Assembly (NCBI GenBank): GCA_016758965.1
Contig: JAEPRB010000007.1
Span: 62,001-126,000, forward strand
Length of the DNA: 64,000 nucleotides
Source: Circinella minor
Lineage: Eukaryota > Mucoromycota > Mucoromycetes > Mucorales > Lichtheimiaceae
Direction of reading: 5' to 3'
Positions within the stretch are counted from its first letter, which is position 1. Every line of letters begins with the position of its first letter. Under the pieces are notes generated by a model that was not told the origin of the DNA, made no database searches, and saw nothing but the letters and a program-made list of their open reading frames with translations. Of the stretch, positions 25,657-36,999 are shown in pieces. The position numbers and the translations under genes were made by a program.

Positions 25657-28048
25657 CGTATCAACACACAATCCATTATCGGCATAAATCGTATGTAATG
25701 GTATAATTTTGGAAAAAGGTGAATTGACCAAGAAATGAAAATATGTAAAAAAAATAAACAAATGTTTTTTTTTTTTTTTTTTTTTTTTTTTTTGGTTTCG
25801 TGTTTTTGGTAGCGTTTGTTGTATTATAAGGAAAGAAGAAAAAAGCGTGTGTAGACCCCGTTTTTTCGTCCTTTTTTTTTATACAAAGCGGCCCTGAAAA
25901 AATAAATAGGTGTGTAAATCGGTTTCTGTGTTGCGAATTGATCTTAAAGAGAATGTTAATGAATGAATGAATGAATTTTTACCTTTATGTTTATTTGTAA
26001 AGTATTAGTCAAGTTGTTAGGAAGTTAATATATATATATAGAAAAAAGAGAGAAGAAAAAAGAAACCCAACAAAGGGAGGTTATGAAAACAAAAAGGAAG
26101 CGGAAAAAGGAATAAAAAATTAGAAGATACATGAGTGGGGTATGTGGAGGTGAAAAAAAAAAAAAAAAAAAAAAAAGATATGAGATTCTTTTAATATTTT
26201 CTCATTATAATTTGTAAACAAAAGTCGTTGTGTGTTCCATGAAGCATTGCCAGTGCCTGTCTTCTTTTTATTTTTATCACCAATAATAAAAGTAAACGGG
26301 TTTATTTGACCAAATTAAATTTGGTAGTCGCCTTATGCGCTAATACGGACCGACAAAAGAAAAAGGGCTGTTGATGCATCATGTACCTGATTACATCTGT
26401 GTTCAAAGGAGAGGTGAAACAAGAAAATCATATTATGGTTGGGGAGAATAGACCCCCCCCAACTGGTAATGGATGTGTCGATCAGGCGAGTGGCTTCTCC
26501 ACTGATATCAGTAATACAAGGTCTATCGTGTACAAATCGTGTATACTTTTACTTTGTTTATGTATATATTTATTTTTGCCTGTCTCGATAATAATATGAG
26601 ACAACTAACGCTGAGGAGTAGGACTTGTGGGGATTATTTATTTATTTATTTCGGGGCGCAGCGAAAATATAATAATAATAAAAAAAAAAACGGCATGGAT
26701 CGAAGATATTATTAATGGTGAATGGTTATTGTCGTACAGAGCGATATTGTACAACTTTAGAAGTTTCGGGAAGGTATTCGAAAAATTACCTTAAATATTA
26801 GCTGCTTCATATAAAATATCTCATATGACCAAATTCATATTTATTGAACAAATTATTGTATTATTACCATTGCTTAAATGGAATGCACACCGAAAATACA
26901 TCCTTTTCTATTGTACGTACAATTAATTATATATTAGATTGACGCGTCATCCTTACCAACAAACAAAATAACAATTAAAATAGTGCTTTGATATAAATAT
27001 GAAAAGATTATCATTTATATAAACATACAATAATTATCGTGGCATTTTGATATATGAATTCATACATTAATATATTTCTAACAACACCACTTTTGATTTT
27101 TCCGAGGTTGAATCATTACCCAAATAGGCAATCGTGAACATACATACCAAGTGAAACAATAGGAACCAGCGAATGAAACAGAATATCAATAGGAAGAGAA
27201 GGAAAAAAAAGGAAATACAAAAGAATTCTAAAGAACGAATAAGGAATAACCAATTGCTTTTTTGGTCCTCTCCTTTCTTTCATTTTTATAAGAAAATATA
27301 ATAATATTCATCTCATTTTTTAATTATATTATAGATAGTTAACGTACATAAAAATAAATGTGTTGTTCATACTATTAAAATTTATACCATAAAAGTATAC
27401 ATATAGGTTCCTGTATACATATGAACCAGTGAAAAGGTTGTAGACACCGTACTATCAGAGTATTATTATTATTATTATTATTATTGTGTTTCTTTGTTAG
27501 AACATCCCATTGTCATGTAGAATCATACTCCTGTTTGGTCATTTTAATAATGTCCCGCTCAAGTATTTTTTTTTTGCGTACATACGTATCTCAAAGGAAT
27601 AATATCTTATAGCTGTTACCTTTTGGCGAAATATTATAAATGTCCTCGTACTAATACATATTTTAAGCGTCGGGTTTTTTTTTAGTATGTACGTAAGAAT
27701 TTATTTCTATACCATTTTACAATTATGGCAAAGTAGTACTATAATACTTTGTTCTTTTGCGAATACAGAATAATACGTACTAACCTCCTTTTCTCTTCCT
27801 TTTTTAAAATCCAACAAGTTGATTATATCTTTTTTTTTAACTTGATGGGACGAAGAAAATTTCCAGTAGATCAATAGAATGATTCATTTTTCATAGATAA
27901 TAGTTAAATATTTATGTTTATTAAAAAATTAAGAGGTGAGCGTAAAAAAAAAAAATAGTATTATAAATTATACAGAAAATATGCTAGTGTGACATGTATG
28001 CAATAAAAAAAAAAGGAATAAGAAAAATGCAGTTACTTTCTTTTTTTT
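25657..28048. other. Long intergenic region between HSF-type gene and RTT109
   Basis: About 2.4 kb without a supported gene. It contains a 29-nt poly-T (25765-25793), a poly-A run near 26152-26176 and a TTA microsatellite near 27462-27486. An HSF-gene promoter and possibly a 5' leader exon lie next to 25656. Confidence 0.5.
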
Positions 28049-29674
28049 TTAAAGAATACGTGCTTTTTTTGCTTGTACAGTAGATATTTCATCCATATCA
28101 TCCAATTCAGACTTTTGTCGTCGTTTTGAACTTGATGTAGAAGATGATGGTGTTGCAATAGTATTATTAGTTACGTTGTTCTGGGCTTTGGAGTTGGCAA
28201 CAGGTCGTCTTTTGATGCTAGATGTGGGTAATACATTGACTTGTTTGGGCTCAGAAGTTAATGTAGAAGAGATTGATATTTTATTAGTATTTGTACTAGT
28301 AATAGCTCGACGCTTAATGGTGGAAGTGGATAATATATTAACTTGTTTGGGTTCAGAAGCTGATCTAGTAGGGATAATATTTGTGCTACTGCTAGATTGG
28401 TGCTTGATGTCGGATGTGGATAGTATATTAACTTGTCTGGGATCAGAAGTTAATACAGAAGAAAATGGTGCTGCGCTAGTATCAATGGTAGTAATATTTG
28501 TGCTTTTGACAGAACGTGCTGAACCACTTGTATTAACTGTTAAAGGTTCATCCAGTTTCATTGAATTCCATTTCGTAACAAATTTTTTTGTTGATTTCTT
28601 ATTATTCTTCTCACTTTCGAAATTTAAATTCATAAAATAATTCCAGAAAATTGTATATTCTTCTCTCTTGATTTCCTTTGATACATCTTCCATATCCTTT
28701 TTACTTTTGCTATTATTACTATCCAATTTTACCACAAAAATTCCAGTTAAATGATGTCCACATTCCTCTGTAATTCCAAGCATTGCCCAGAAGTCCTTGA
28801 CAGACATGTTGGTATTGTCATCCCCATGCCCCTCAAAAGTTTTGAGCAACCTTGCCTTTGCATCATCTTCAAATCGTGGCAATACTTTGACAGCGATAGC
28901 ATTAGGATCGTAAGGAAAACCATATCGCCATACTGATAAATCGGGTTTCTCACCAATCTCATACCAAGTTGATTGTTCATCGTCGATACTTGGAATGCTT
29001 AACCATCCAGTAGCTTGTTTTTGAATAATGTTATTTGATTTTGTTTGCTCCTTACAGGTACTGTCATTCGAATAAGTCATCCATTTCCACCAAGATCCAA
29101 ATAAACCAGGCTTTTCATTTAACGTTTCTTCTTTTTTCACTTCTTCCTTTTGTTGTTGATGTTGCTCTAGACATGCAGTTAAAACTTTATACCACCAACG
29201 AATCAGATTACGATCTGATAGCACCTGCTTATCCTTGTTACGTGCTGATAAATGGAAAAGATATTGTGGTTGTGAACGTGCAAACACGTGGACAGTACAT
29301 GGTGATACGCTTTTGATATAAGCTTGTAATACTCGATTAACGACACCTTTAAATTCACGTGTACCTGTCGTATCCACTTTTCCAATATACAGTGTTTTTT
29401 CTAATTCACCATTGTCATGAACCGTCATGTATTCATCTGCTTCAATTCCACAGATGAGTTGATAATTTTGTTCGTTACTATTATTATCATCAATAATGTT
29501 TTTCGTTTTGATTCCTGTAACCAAGATCAAATGGTGTTGTAAGGTTGTTTTCTTATATTGAAAAAGCTCTGATAAAGTCGATTGGGTCTGTACGTCATAA
29601 ATATTAAATTGTGTGCCACTTTCAAGTGGCTTAAGTAATTGATCCAAGTATTGTGCAAATGTTTTACTAGGCAT
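28049..29674 (-). CDS. RTT109: Rtt109/KAT11-type histone H3-K56 acetyltransferase, 541 aa
   Basis: Fungal-specific acetyltransferase family that acetylates newly made histone H3 (K56, K9/K27) with chaperones Asf1 and Vps75 (family knowledge). Single exon from 29674. Family landmarks: an N-terminal LVTGIKT / LICGIEADEY core, RNLIRWWYKVLTACLE (156-170), the signature block SVWRYGFPYDPNAIAVKVLP (247-266) followed by RFEDDAKARLLK, and SVKDFWAMLGITEECGHHLTG (291-311), where yeast Rtt109 has its acetyl-CoA and substrate groove. The region after residue 370 is Ser/Thr-rich and disordered, with three copies of an 18-residue repeat (409-426, 439-456, 473-490). The protein ends in a basic stretch QAKKARIL, a possible nuclear signal. 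Intronless, unlike its neighbours. Identification rests on remembered motifs rather than an alignment. Confidence 0.82.
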   Translation of the reverse strand: MPSKTFAQYLDQLLKPLESGTQFNIYDVQTQSTLSELFQYKKTTLQHHLILVTGIKTKNIIDDNNSNEQNYQLICGIEADEYMTVHDNGELEKTLYIGKVDTTGTREFKGVVNRVLQAYIKSVSPCTVHVFARSQPQYLFHLSARNKDKQVLSDRNLIRWWYKVLTACLEQHQQQKEEVKKEETLNEKPGLFGSWWKWMTYSNDSTCKEQTKSNNIIQKQATGWLSIPSIDDEQSTWYEIGEKPDLSVWRYGFPYDPNAIAVKVLPRFEDDAKARLLKTFEGHGDDNTNMSVKDFWAMLGITEECGHHLTGIFVVKLDSNNSKSKKDMEDVSKEIKREEYTIFWNYFMNLNFESEKNNKKSTKKFVTKWNSMKLDEPLTVNTSGSARSVKSTNITTIDTSAAPFSSVLTSDPRQVNILSTSDIKHQSSSSTNIIPTRSASEPKQVNILSTSTIKRRAITSTNTNKISISSTLTSEPKQVNVLPTSSIKRRPVANSKAQNNVTNNTIATPSSSTSSSKRRQKSELDDMDEISTVQAKKARIL

Positions 29675-32176
29675 TCAAGCGAAAGAAGAGAGTAAAAAAA
29701 AAAAGGTTTCGCGTTATCGTGGTGGAAAAACAAGATTCAATGAGGTCTAAATAGAAACTCCGGATTGAGCCAAAAATAACACCAGCTTACCACCTCACGA
29801 TTTGAAACGAGTCAGTAAACTTACCCTTCGCGCGAATATGTATTATGCAAATGTACTATGTTCTGTAATGCTAATATGTATTATGTGTATATATGGAAAC
29901 GATTCACAGTGTTCTTTTTTTTTTTACTTTTTCAAGCGGATTTAACTGCTTTTAATACTTGCTACGTAACACTCTTTTTTTAGTATTATATACGTATAAT
30001 ATGAGAGACCTATAAAACACGCGAGATCTTAGGACTGCCACAGAAAGTGAAAAAAAAGTCTATACTGGCTCAATCATTAGTCCTTGGGCAAGGCGTGATA
30101 AAAAAAACTGATATTTTAAATTAACAAACTTAGGCTACAGAGAAATGGAAAATACTGATGTTTTATCGAATCACCAACTATTACACCATGACACCTTTCT
30201 TAGTGTGTAAATTTTTCCGGCCTCGTCCACTATTTTAATATTTTATGATTACATTATATTATTTCTCTGTGTGTATACTACTAGCTTCTCTGTTCTCCTC
30301 TTGTTTCCATGACACACTGTTAATTGATCCGTTGGTATTATTATATTCTAACAATATTTTTCTGCACTAGTTTTTAGTATTATTTTTACAACTATTATCA
30401 CCATCATTTTCTCATCCTAAAAGTTACATCAAATTCACCCGATCAAATCAGTTGCTCTATGTCTACATTATGTTACACATACTATTTACTCAATTAGTAA
30501 TATTCTTGCCCTTATTGTTACCCTGATCCATACTGTGTACGTACGTAGTAACAATTTCATATATATATATATCAGCTTCCAAAGACAATTTACATGGCGA
30601 GACAACCTTTTTCTTTCATTCTCAATTTTTTTTAACTAGTCTTTTAAAAATAATTTCTTGAAATAAACAATCAATTCTACTTTTAATTTTAATCGGATAA
30701 AAACTTACAAATACTTAAGCTTACACGTGTCAACCATCAGTTGTTGAAAAAAAAAACATAGTTAAAAGGTTCATAGAATACGTAATATTATTGCCAATAT
30801 AAGTTCGTAATAAAAGTGCTGGTTGACAAATCATCATTGCTATATTTTTCTTATCGAGAATGAGTATTTTCACTTAATCTAAGATGCTGAATGAGCTTGA
30901 ACAAGTGTAACTAAGCGATCGATTATCGAAATAATAATGACAACACAGCACAATAATCCATACGCCCTATCCCCAATCCGTGTAAAACACCTATATAAGT
31001 ATGTTAAGATTTTTTTCTTTAAAAAAATTCTTTCCTCTTTGCTAAAATCAAGTTTTACGAACCAACTTTGACAAACTTGAGCTTCGTCACAACTTCTTTT
31101 TGGGAAGCTAATCCATAATAAACGTTTTAAATATGCATAAAAATTTATGTTATCGATTAAAAGGTCAAAACATTTAGTTTTCGTGTCTCTGAAGCTCTCT
31201 AAAGTTGGAATAAAATCCTAGCGGTTATAGGTGAAATACACCCCAAATAGATCTCAAATAATTTCAAATAAAGTTTTCCTTCCGTTCTTTAGCTCTATCT
31301 TTACCTTGTAAATCTTTTGGTCTTTTTAACAATTTAATGATTGACTAAACAACAGTTTTCTTTGAGCATAAAATCTCATAAACTTATTATAAAATTTATC
31401 TTTTGTGGATTCAGACGTAATATTCTTGAATATAATTTAACCCCCACAACCCAAATTTTTATTCTATTTCACTTAATTTATTATCAAAGTACAGCTACGT
31501 AAATATGATAGTATATTATTTCTACTTTATTATATATCTTTATACGAAGTACTTCTATCACATATTGAACACTTCAATAGACAAAGTTGTCAGGAACTGC
31601 TATTATATTATACAAAGGAAAAAAAGTGAAAATCGAAATTTTTTTTTTATAAATATCTGATGAAAATAAACAAGATACAATATTATAATGCCACTGGTGG
31701 GGATTAGCTATATGATTAATGTGTACAGTACGTACAGAAAAAGAAAAGAAGAAAAATAGAATGAAAAAGCAATCCACTTGATTAATTCTATTTTCATATG
31801 AGTATTCCGGGCTTGGAGCATCGACATAGCCTCGCTACTAATGATTTCTGATGATTACTGATAGTAGAAAAGAATATGTGGATCTACGTAGCATTATTAT
31901 CTCATCCGAGCGTTTAGATGCAGGTGGATATATGCACCATCTAATACGACTATCCAACGATGTGCAATACTATCATTGTATCTTTTATTGTTTTCGCGAC
32001 ACATTCTCCACTATATATATACATAAAACATTCGAACAAATGGTCAGTTATCTGTAAATTAGTTTCGTGATTTCTCCCTCTCTCCACACGTCTCCTCGAC
32101 TCCGGACCATTATTCCTTACGTACTCTCTAAATAAAATATTGGTACTTCGAAAAAGTATATTTATCTAAAATGATC
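29675..32176. other. Long intergenic region
   Basis: About 2.5 kb, strongly AT-rich, with scattered TACGTA motifs. I see no gene, RNA gene or transposon terminus that I can support. Confidence 0.5.
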
Positions 32177-32510
32177 GCGAATCGTCGATATACTGTAGTA
32201 TTTTCCGAAGCACTTTTATCAGCAGACCAATCTTCAAATTGTGACATTCTAAAAGACATATAGAGTGTTATCTCTGTATTCCTATTAACTTGATTTCAGT
32301 TGATACTTACGTGACATGTAGCGTGCATATCTAACTTTCTGTATATGTCGCTGAATTTTTTTTTGCAATATTTTGCTTGTTGAATATGTATTTTTTTTTC
32401 CATGATTCTGCTATAGACTAAACCCAAGGCTATAGCAGCTCCAGATCAGTTTATAATTTAGTGGAATTGAAAATTGATAAAAAAAAGAGTGATAAAGTGA
32501 TAAAAGGACA
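32177..32510. repeat. Direct repeat copy A (about 335 bp)
   Basis: About 90% alike (by eye) to 41014-41350, same orientation, 8.8 kb apart. On the minus strand both copies contain a consensus donor (CAC|GTAAGT, near 32310) and an acceptor-like TTTTAG directly followed by ATGTCACAATTTGAAG, i.e. an open frame MSQFEDWSADKSASENTTVY…. They look like copies of one spliced gene fragment or one dispersed element. No TG…CA ends or reverse transcriptase support an LTR. Confidence 0.8.
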
Positions 32511-33009
32511 GGCAGACTTCGGTAAAAGCGAACTCATGGTAAGCTGGTTCAGCAGTATAAAAGGGCTGCTAGACTGGAAAAATAAAAAATTAACCTCTTT
32601 TTCTACTGTATCATTTATTGACCTGGTTAAAAGTTCACTATAGACAGGACTAGTCTATAACAATATGCTTATGAACGCGTATAATCATACACACACAAAT
32701 TTGAAAGGATTTCAATTTTTTTTATGTACCCGCTTTGTTATACTTACACATTTTAATCATCTATAAATACCTTAAAGTATAGTCAACATTTCTTGTTTGC
32801 CAAGACAAAAAAAAACACGGTTCCACTCCATAACTTTCTCATTGTTCATTATTCATGACTCATTTCCACAGCCACTCAAAACCTTTTATTTCATATAAAC
32901 AGACGCAGAAAACAACGCGTAATCTATTACGCTCAATTGATTGCTCTTTTATATTATCTTAGACACGGTTTTCTTTTTCTTCTTAAAACCCCATTTTTCT
33001 TTCATTATA

Positions 33010-33434
33010 ATGACCAGATTGGTGGAATCTATTACAAACAGTACATCAAGTAATTCAAGTTCGTGTAGTACACCTGCAAGGGAAACTGAACTCTTTTGGG
33101 CCTTTGATAATACACATATACTTAGCTTGGAAGTTTCTGTACAAAAATTTGGCAGTAAACACAGACGTCGTGTCAATAATCGATATAACGATATTCTTCA
33201 TTCGCGCGAATTTAAGAATTGTGTCCTGGTCCATAACTGTCCTGCTGTGGCTCGTCGTTCAATTACGGGTCGTTTTATGACAACAGAATGGCGTCAAGAC
33301 TATACATTAGGGTGGGAGGCAGCTAAAAAAATTCGGGATGAGCTATTTGATTTAATTGAGCAAAATATTACTTACTTTCTTCAAGGTATATATTGAATTT
33401 TTTTATATAGAGTAATTGATATAGTTAGTAAGTA

Positions 33435-33473
<39 letters not shown>

Positions 33474-34263
33474 TATTTATAGAAGAATCTATTGGTAGAC
33501 AAGGTGTTATTGTTGAGATGGATAAGAGTAAGTTTGGTCGGACAAAAAATAATCTAATGGGTACTCGTGTGGAAGGTGTATGCGTTTTTGGTGCTGTTGA
33601 AGCAAATACTCCAAAACGACGATGTATTGTATTTGAGGTGGAGCAACGTAATAGGCAAACACTCGTGTCTTTAATTCAAAATTATATTAAGCCTGAAACA
33701 ATGCTTCATTCTGATGGCTGGGCAGTTTATAATACTGATCGCTTGGAACGGCAAGGATATTTACATGAGTCCGTAAATCATACAATTGAGTATGTATGTC
33801 AAAATGGAATGCACAATAATACTATTGAAGGTATATATTATTTATTTTGGTATTGTAGAGTATTTTTCCATCTTATCTAATATATTTTTTATTAGGAACT
33901 TGGACTGGTATTAAAAGATTTGTCCCATATCCAGCTCGTAAGAAAGAAAGATGCCAGCCTTATCTTAATAGGTTTATGTAGCAACGCCATAATGCCGATA
34001 ATCCTTGGGGTAAATTTCTTAATGCTTGTGCAAATATTGCATTTATTGATGATAATGATGAGGAAGAAAATCGCACTTTTCGTGGTGTTAGTCTAGCCGA
34101 AGTTGAAGCGAGGGATATGGACAATCAAGTAGAAGATAATGATCCAGTCATAATTATAACTGATAGTGATAGTACTAATAGTGATAATGAAGATATAATA
34201 TATCTCGGCGCCAATAAAGAAGAAGAAGTTGACATTATATCAGTAATCCAGTGCTTTAAATAG
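33010..34263 (+). pseudogene. Merlin/IS1595-like DDE transposase with one premature stop
   Basis: ISXO2-type DDE transposase, the eukaryotic Merlin group related to bacterial IS1595/IS1016. Exons by splice phase: 33010-33385, 33483-33830 and 33896-34263. The catalytic residues are visible: Asp in VIVEMDKSKFGR, Asp in MLHSDGWAVYNT, Glu in NNTIEGTWTGIKRF, with VNHTIEYV between them. An in-frame TAG at 33979-33981 follows NRFM. The frame then continues with sensible sequence (QRHNADNPWGKFLNACANIAF) and an acidic tail to a stop at 34261. The only lesion is therefore the TAG, after the whole DDE triad, so a truncated protein could in principle be made. Terminal inverted repeats were not found. An upstream Met at 32941 is in frame, but its leader is hydrophobic and unlikely. 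Confidence 0.8.
33438..33469. repeat. (AT)n in Merlin intron
   Basis: About 16 TA units inside the first transposase intron. Confidence 0.9.
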
Positions 34264-34493
34264 TATCTATTTGTTCACAGAATGTATCTCGTAATCGCTA
34301 TCACAACATTTTTGTCGTGATGACATGCACCAAAACATTATCACAAGTTTAAATCTTTCTGAAAATCTTCAAAACCCAAGTGCAAAAGCGTATACATGGT
34401 GTACCACTGCTGCATCTGTAAATGAGATAGTAATATATTACGTATTCATGAATTATATTGAAAAATACGTGATCTGATAATATTCTTATATTG

Positions 34494-35232
34494 CAGTGTT
34501 GGGTTTCCGACTGGCGGAAACTAGTATAGAGGTTTCCGCCATAGCGGAAAAGGCGGAAACCTGGCGGAAACCTATGGCGGAAACCTTTTTTCATTCAATC
34601 AATATGTTTATGGAAATATGAAATAAAAAGTTTCATTAAAATAATAATAAAAAAGAGAGATAGAGATAGAGTGAGAGTATATATTTATATTTAAGTTATG
34701 AAAAAATATATTCTAATGTCTATTTTACTTTTGCTGAGTGAGCCTCCTTGTTATCTCTAAAGTCTAGGTTTGTCTACATAAAAATCCTACTCCTCTGAAT
34801 AGATCAGGTAACTGATATATTTAGCTCTTGTGCATTGACAGTCGATGTCGGGATTTAACCTGTGAAGCCAATATACTGAACAACGCGCAATATTTATGTT
34901 GAGGCTATTATTTGCTTGCGCAGCATCTATATATCAATGCAAAACCAGTGTTTTTAAAAAAACATTATTGTCATTTCTGCGTTATTATACTATATATTTC
35001 CATAGTTCCTGTTGTGGACCATATATTATAACGCTATAATAATAATAGTAACAGATATAATACATTAAAAAATATAAATAGACCAAATTACTTTTATTTA
35101 ATATGATGTATCATATTTATGTCTACTGACGTCCTAACCCTATAATGTTATACATTTCCGCCAGTTTCCGACTGTGGAAACCCTATAAACCATAGTTTCC
35201 GCCTGTCGGAAAGTCGGAAACTGCCAACACTG
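34494..35232. mobile_element. 739-bp hAT-like MITE with 8-bp target duplication
   Basis: Left end CAGTGTTGGGTTTCCGAC and right end GTCGGAAACTGCCAACACTG are inverted repeats. They are flanked on both sides by the identical 8-mer TTATATTG (34486-34493 and 35233-35240). Eight-bp duplications and CAG-starting ends are typical of hAT elements. Subterminal zones at both ends are dense in TTTCCGCC / GGCGGAAA motifs in both orientations, as for transposase binding sites. The interior is AT-rich with no coding capacity, so the element is non-autonomous. The intact duplication suggests fairly recent insertion. Confidence 0.88.
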
Positions 35233-35340
35233 TTATATTGTATATGTATGCACTTTATATGGGTAGTCTTTTTACGTTGATTGGCTTGAGATACAGGCTG
35301 ACACAATCAGCTTTTTAGATAAAGCGTTACAATCTAAAAA

Positions 35341-36110
35341 TCACATGAATCTTATTATAGCTAATTCTCTTCATCGAATGTAAGTAAAAAAAGTACTTCT
35401 TTTTTGTATATACAAGATGGATTATGAAGCAGATAATATAAATGCTGACAAATCAACGACAAACGTTTCTATTTTTTAGTTTTCCTACCTTAAAAATTGG
35501 TGATTATGCAGAAAGCCGGGGCGAAGACTCGTTTGTTCACGACGTATTCGCACCCCTTCACGATGTTATATTTAGTCTTGATATCAACATCAAGCACTTT
35601 TGGTAAGCCAGATACAGAATAATAAACTAGACATTTAGACATATAGATATTCAAACTGATCTTTTTGGCATTTTTTTAAAAGGGCTAATGCTGGTTTAAC
35701 AAACGAAAATAAAGACATCAAGCCAGATTTTGGGATTTCCAGTATGTCAATGGGGCTATCAAGTCGGTTTGTGGTTTTAGTTGCAGAATTCAAACTTCTT
35801 GATAACCGTCGAAAACTTGAAAACAACAATGTCAAAATTGGAAAAGAAATGAAAATTTTGCGCAATGAATTGTTAAGAATTGGTGTCGAAGATCCCGTCG
35901 TATCTATCGTATTGGTTATGGATAATCATATATATTTAAGTACAAAATACATCCTTATGGACCCAAAATTTACGTTATGACACAACTTTCATTCATATCC
36001 GCTATCAAATCAGCTGGCAACTTATTCTAATTCCATCAGTTATATCGAAACTTGAATATAGTCGAACCCGCTTTTTGCACAGGTAAGATATAGGCCAAAA
36101 AGTGCCCATT
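35341..36110 (+). pseudogene. Broken PD-(D/E)XK-like hypothetical protein gene, copy 1
   Basis: Three exons can be traced: one ending near 35380 (…NSLHRM), one at about 35481-35601 (FPTLKIGDYAESRGEDSFVH…NIKHFW), and one from about 35683 (ANAGLTNENKDIKPDFGISS…). The last contains KPDF followed some 15-20 residues later by VVLVAEFK, the spacing and shape of a PD-(D/E)XK nuclease core. The frame then reads IGKEMKILRNELLRIG and continues with a shift near 35930 into YGPKIYVMTQLSF, then stops. It resembles the family of the broken gene at 55.3-56.5 kb. Function unknown; a nuclease-like fold is inference from the motif only. Confidence 0.5.
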
Positions 36111-36999
36111 ATATATTTAATAATATTTTTTTCTATTTATATTAATCTAGGATTTTCTGTCACAACATCGAAGAAGATTTAAACACATACTGAAAACATC
36201 AGAGATGGAAAGGGTACGATAATGGTGTGTGCTGTACCCGAAACATGGATCAGTAAAACATCTTACAAACTTAAAAGATCCAACGACAAACAAAATAAGA
36301 GTGACAAGGAGGACCAATGTATTACATAAACCCTTTCTTTTTTTTTTTATAAATGCACTATATTACGAATTATCGCATACTTATATTTCTTTCATTAATC
36401 TTTCAATTCATTAATGATAAAATAATAATAATGACTAGCACCCCTTCCTCGCTTCGCTTGGATAAATGAGCCCCATCGTGGTCATTTAACGGATTGCGTT
36501 CCAAAAATACCCCCCCCCTATACCCTCAGCTGGGGCTACCCCCCACAGACCCCCACATCCAATGCTTTATACGAATTTGTTGATAATAAAACGAAATCAT
36601 ATTTTATATTTAAATTTCTCTTTATTAAGCTATATAAATGTTAAAAAATGAAACCTACCTTTTTTCTTTATCAAATCGTGAATGACTGAAAAAAAATCAA
36701 AACAGCCTACTTCACACATTTGATTTTATCTACTTACCTAATCTTTAAACCAGGAATTTACAACAACCCATAAATTAATTTCAGGAATAATAATAATACT
36801 CGAAGAAAGAATAACAAAGAAGTAGCGGAAATAAGATGATATACAATAAATATTATGGTAAAGATGTTTGTTTCGGGATGTTATTAGAAGGTAATATATT
36901 TATATAGTTGATGATAGTTTAAATATGTGTGAATTTGTGTCTATCTATAATGGAAGGTATGCGACATAAAAAAATGAATATGTGGAAAAGGAATTATGT

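Noticed and set aside
28176..28640. 154-codon plus-strand open frame.
   Set aside because: Antisense shadow of the RTT109-like gene; its repeats mirror the repeats of that tail.
34264..34490. Terminal inverted repeats for the Merlin element.
   Set aside because: I searched both flanks by eye and found no convincing inverted pair with 8-9 bp duplications.
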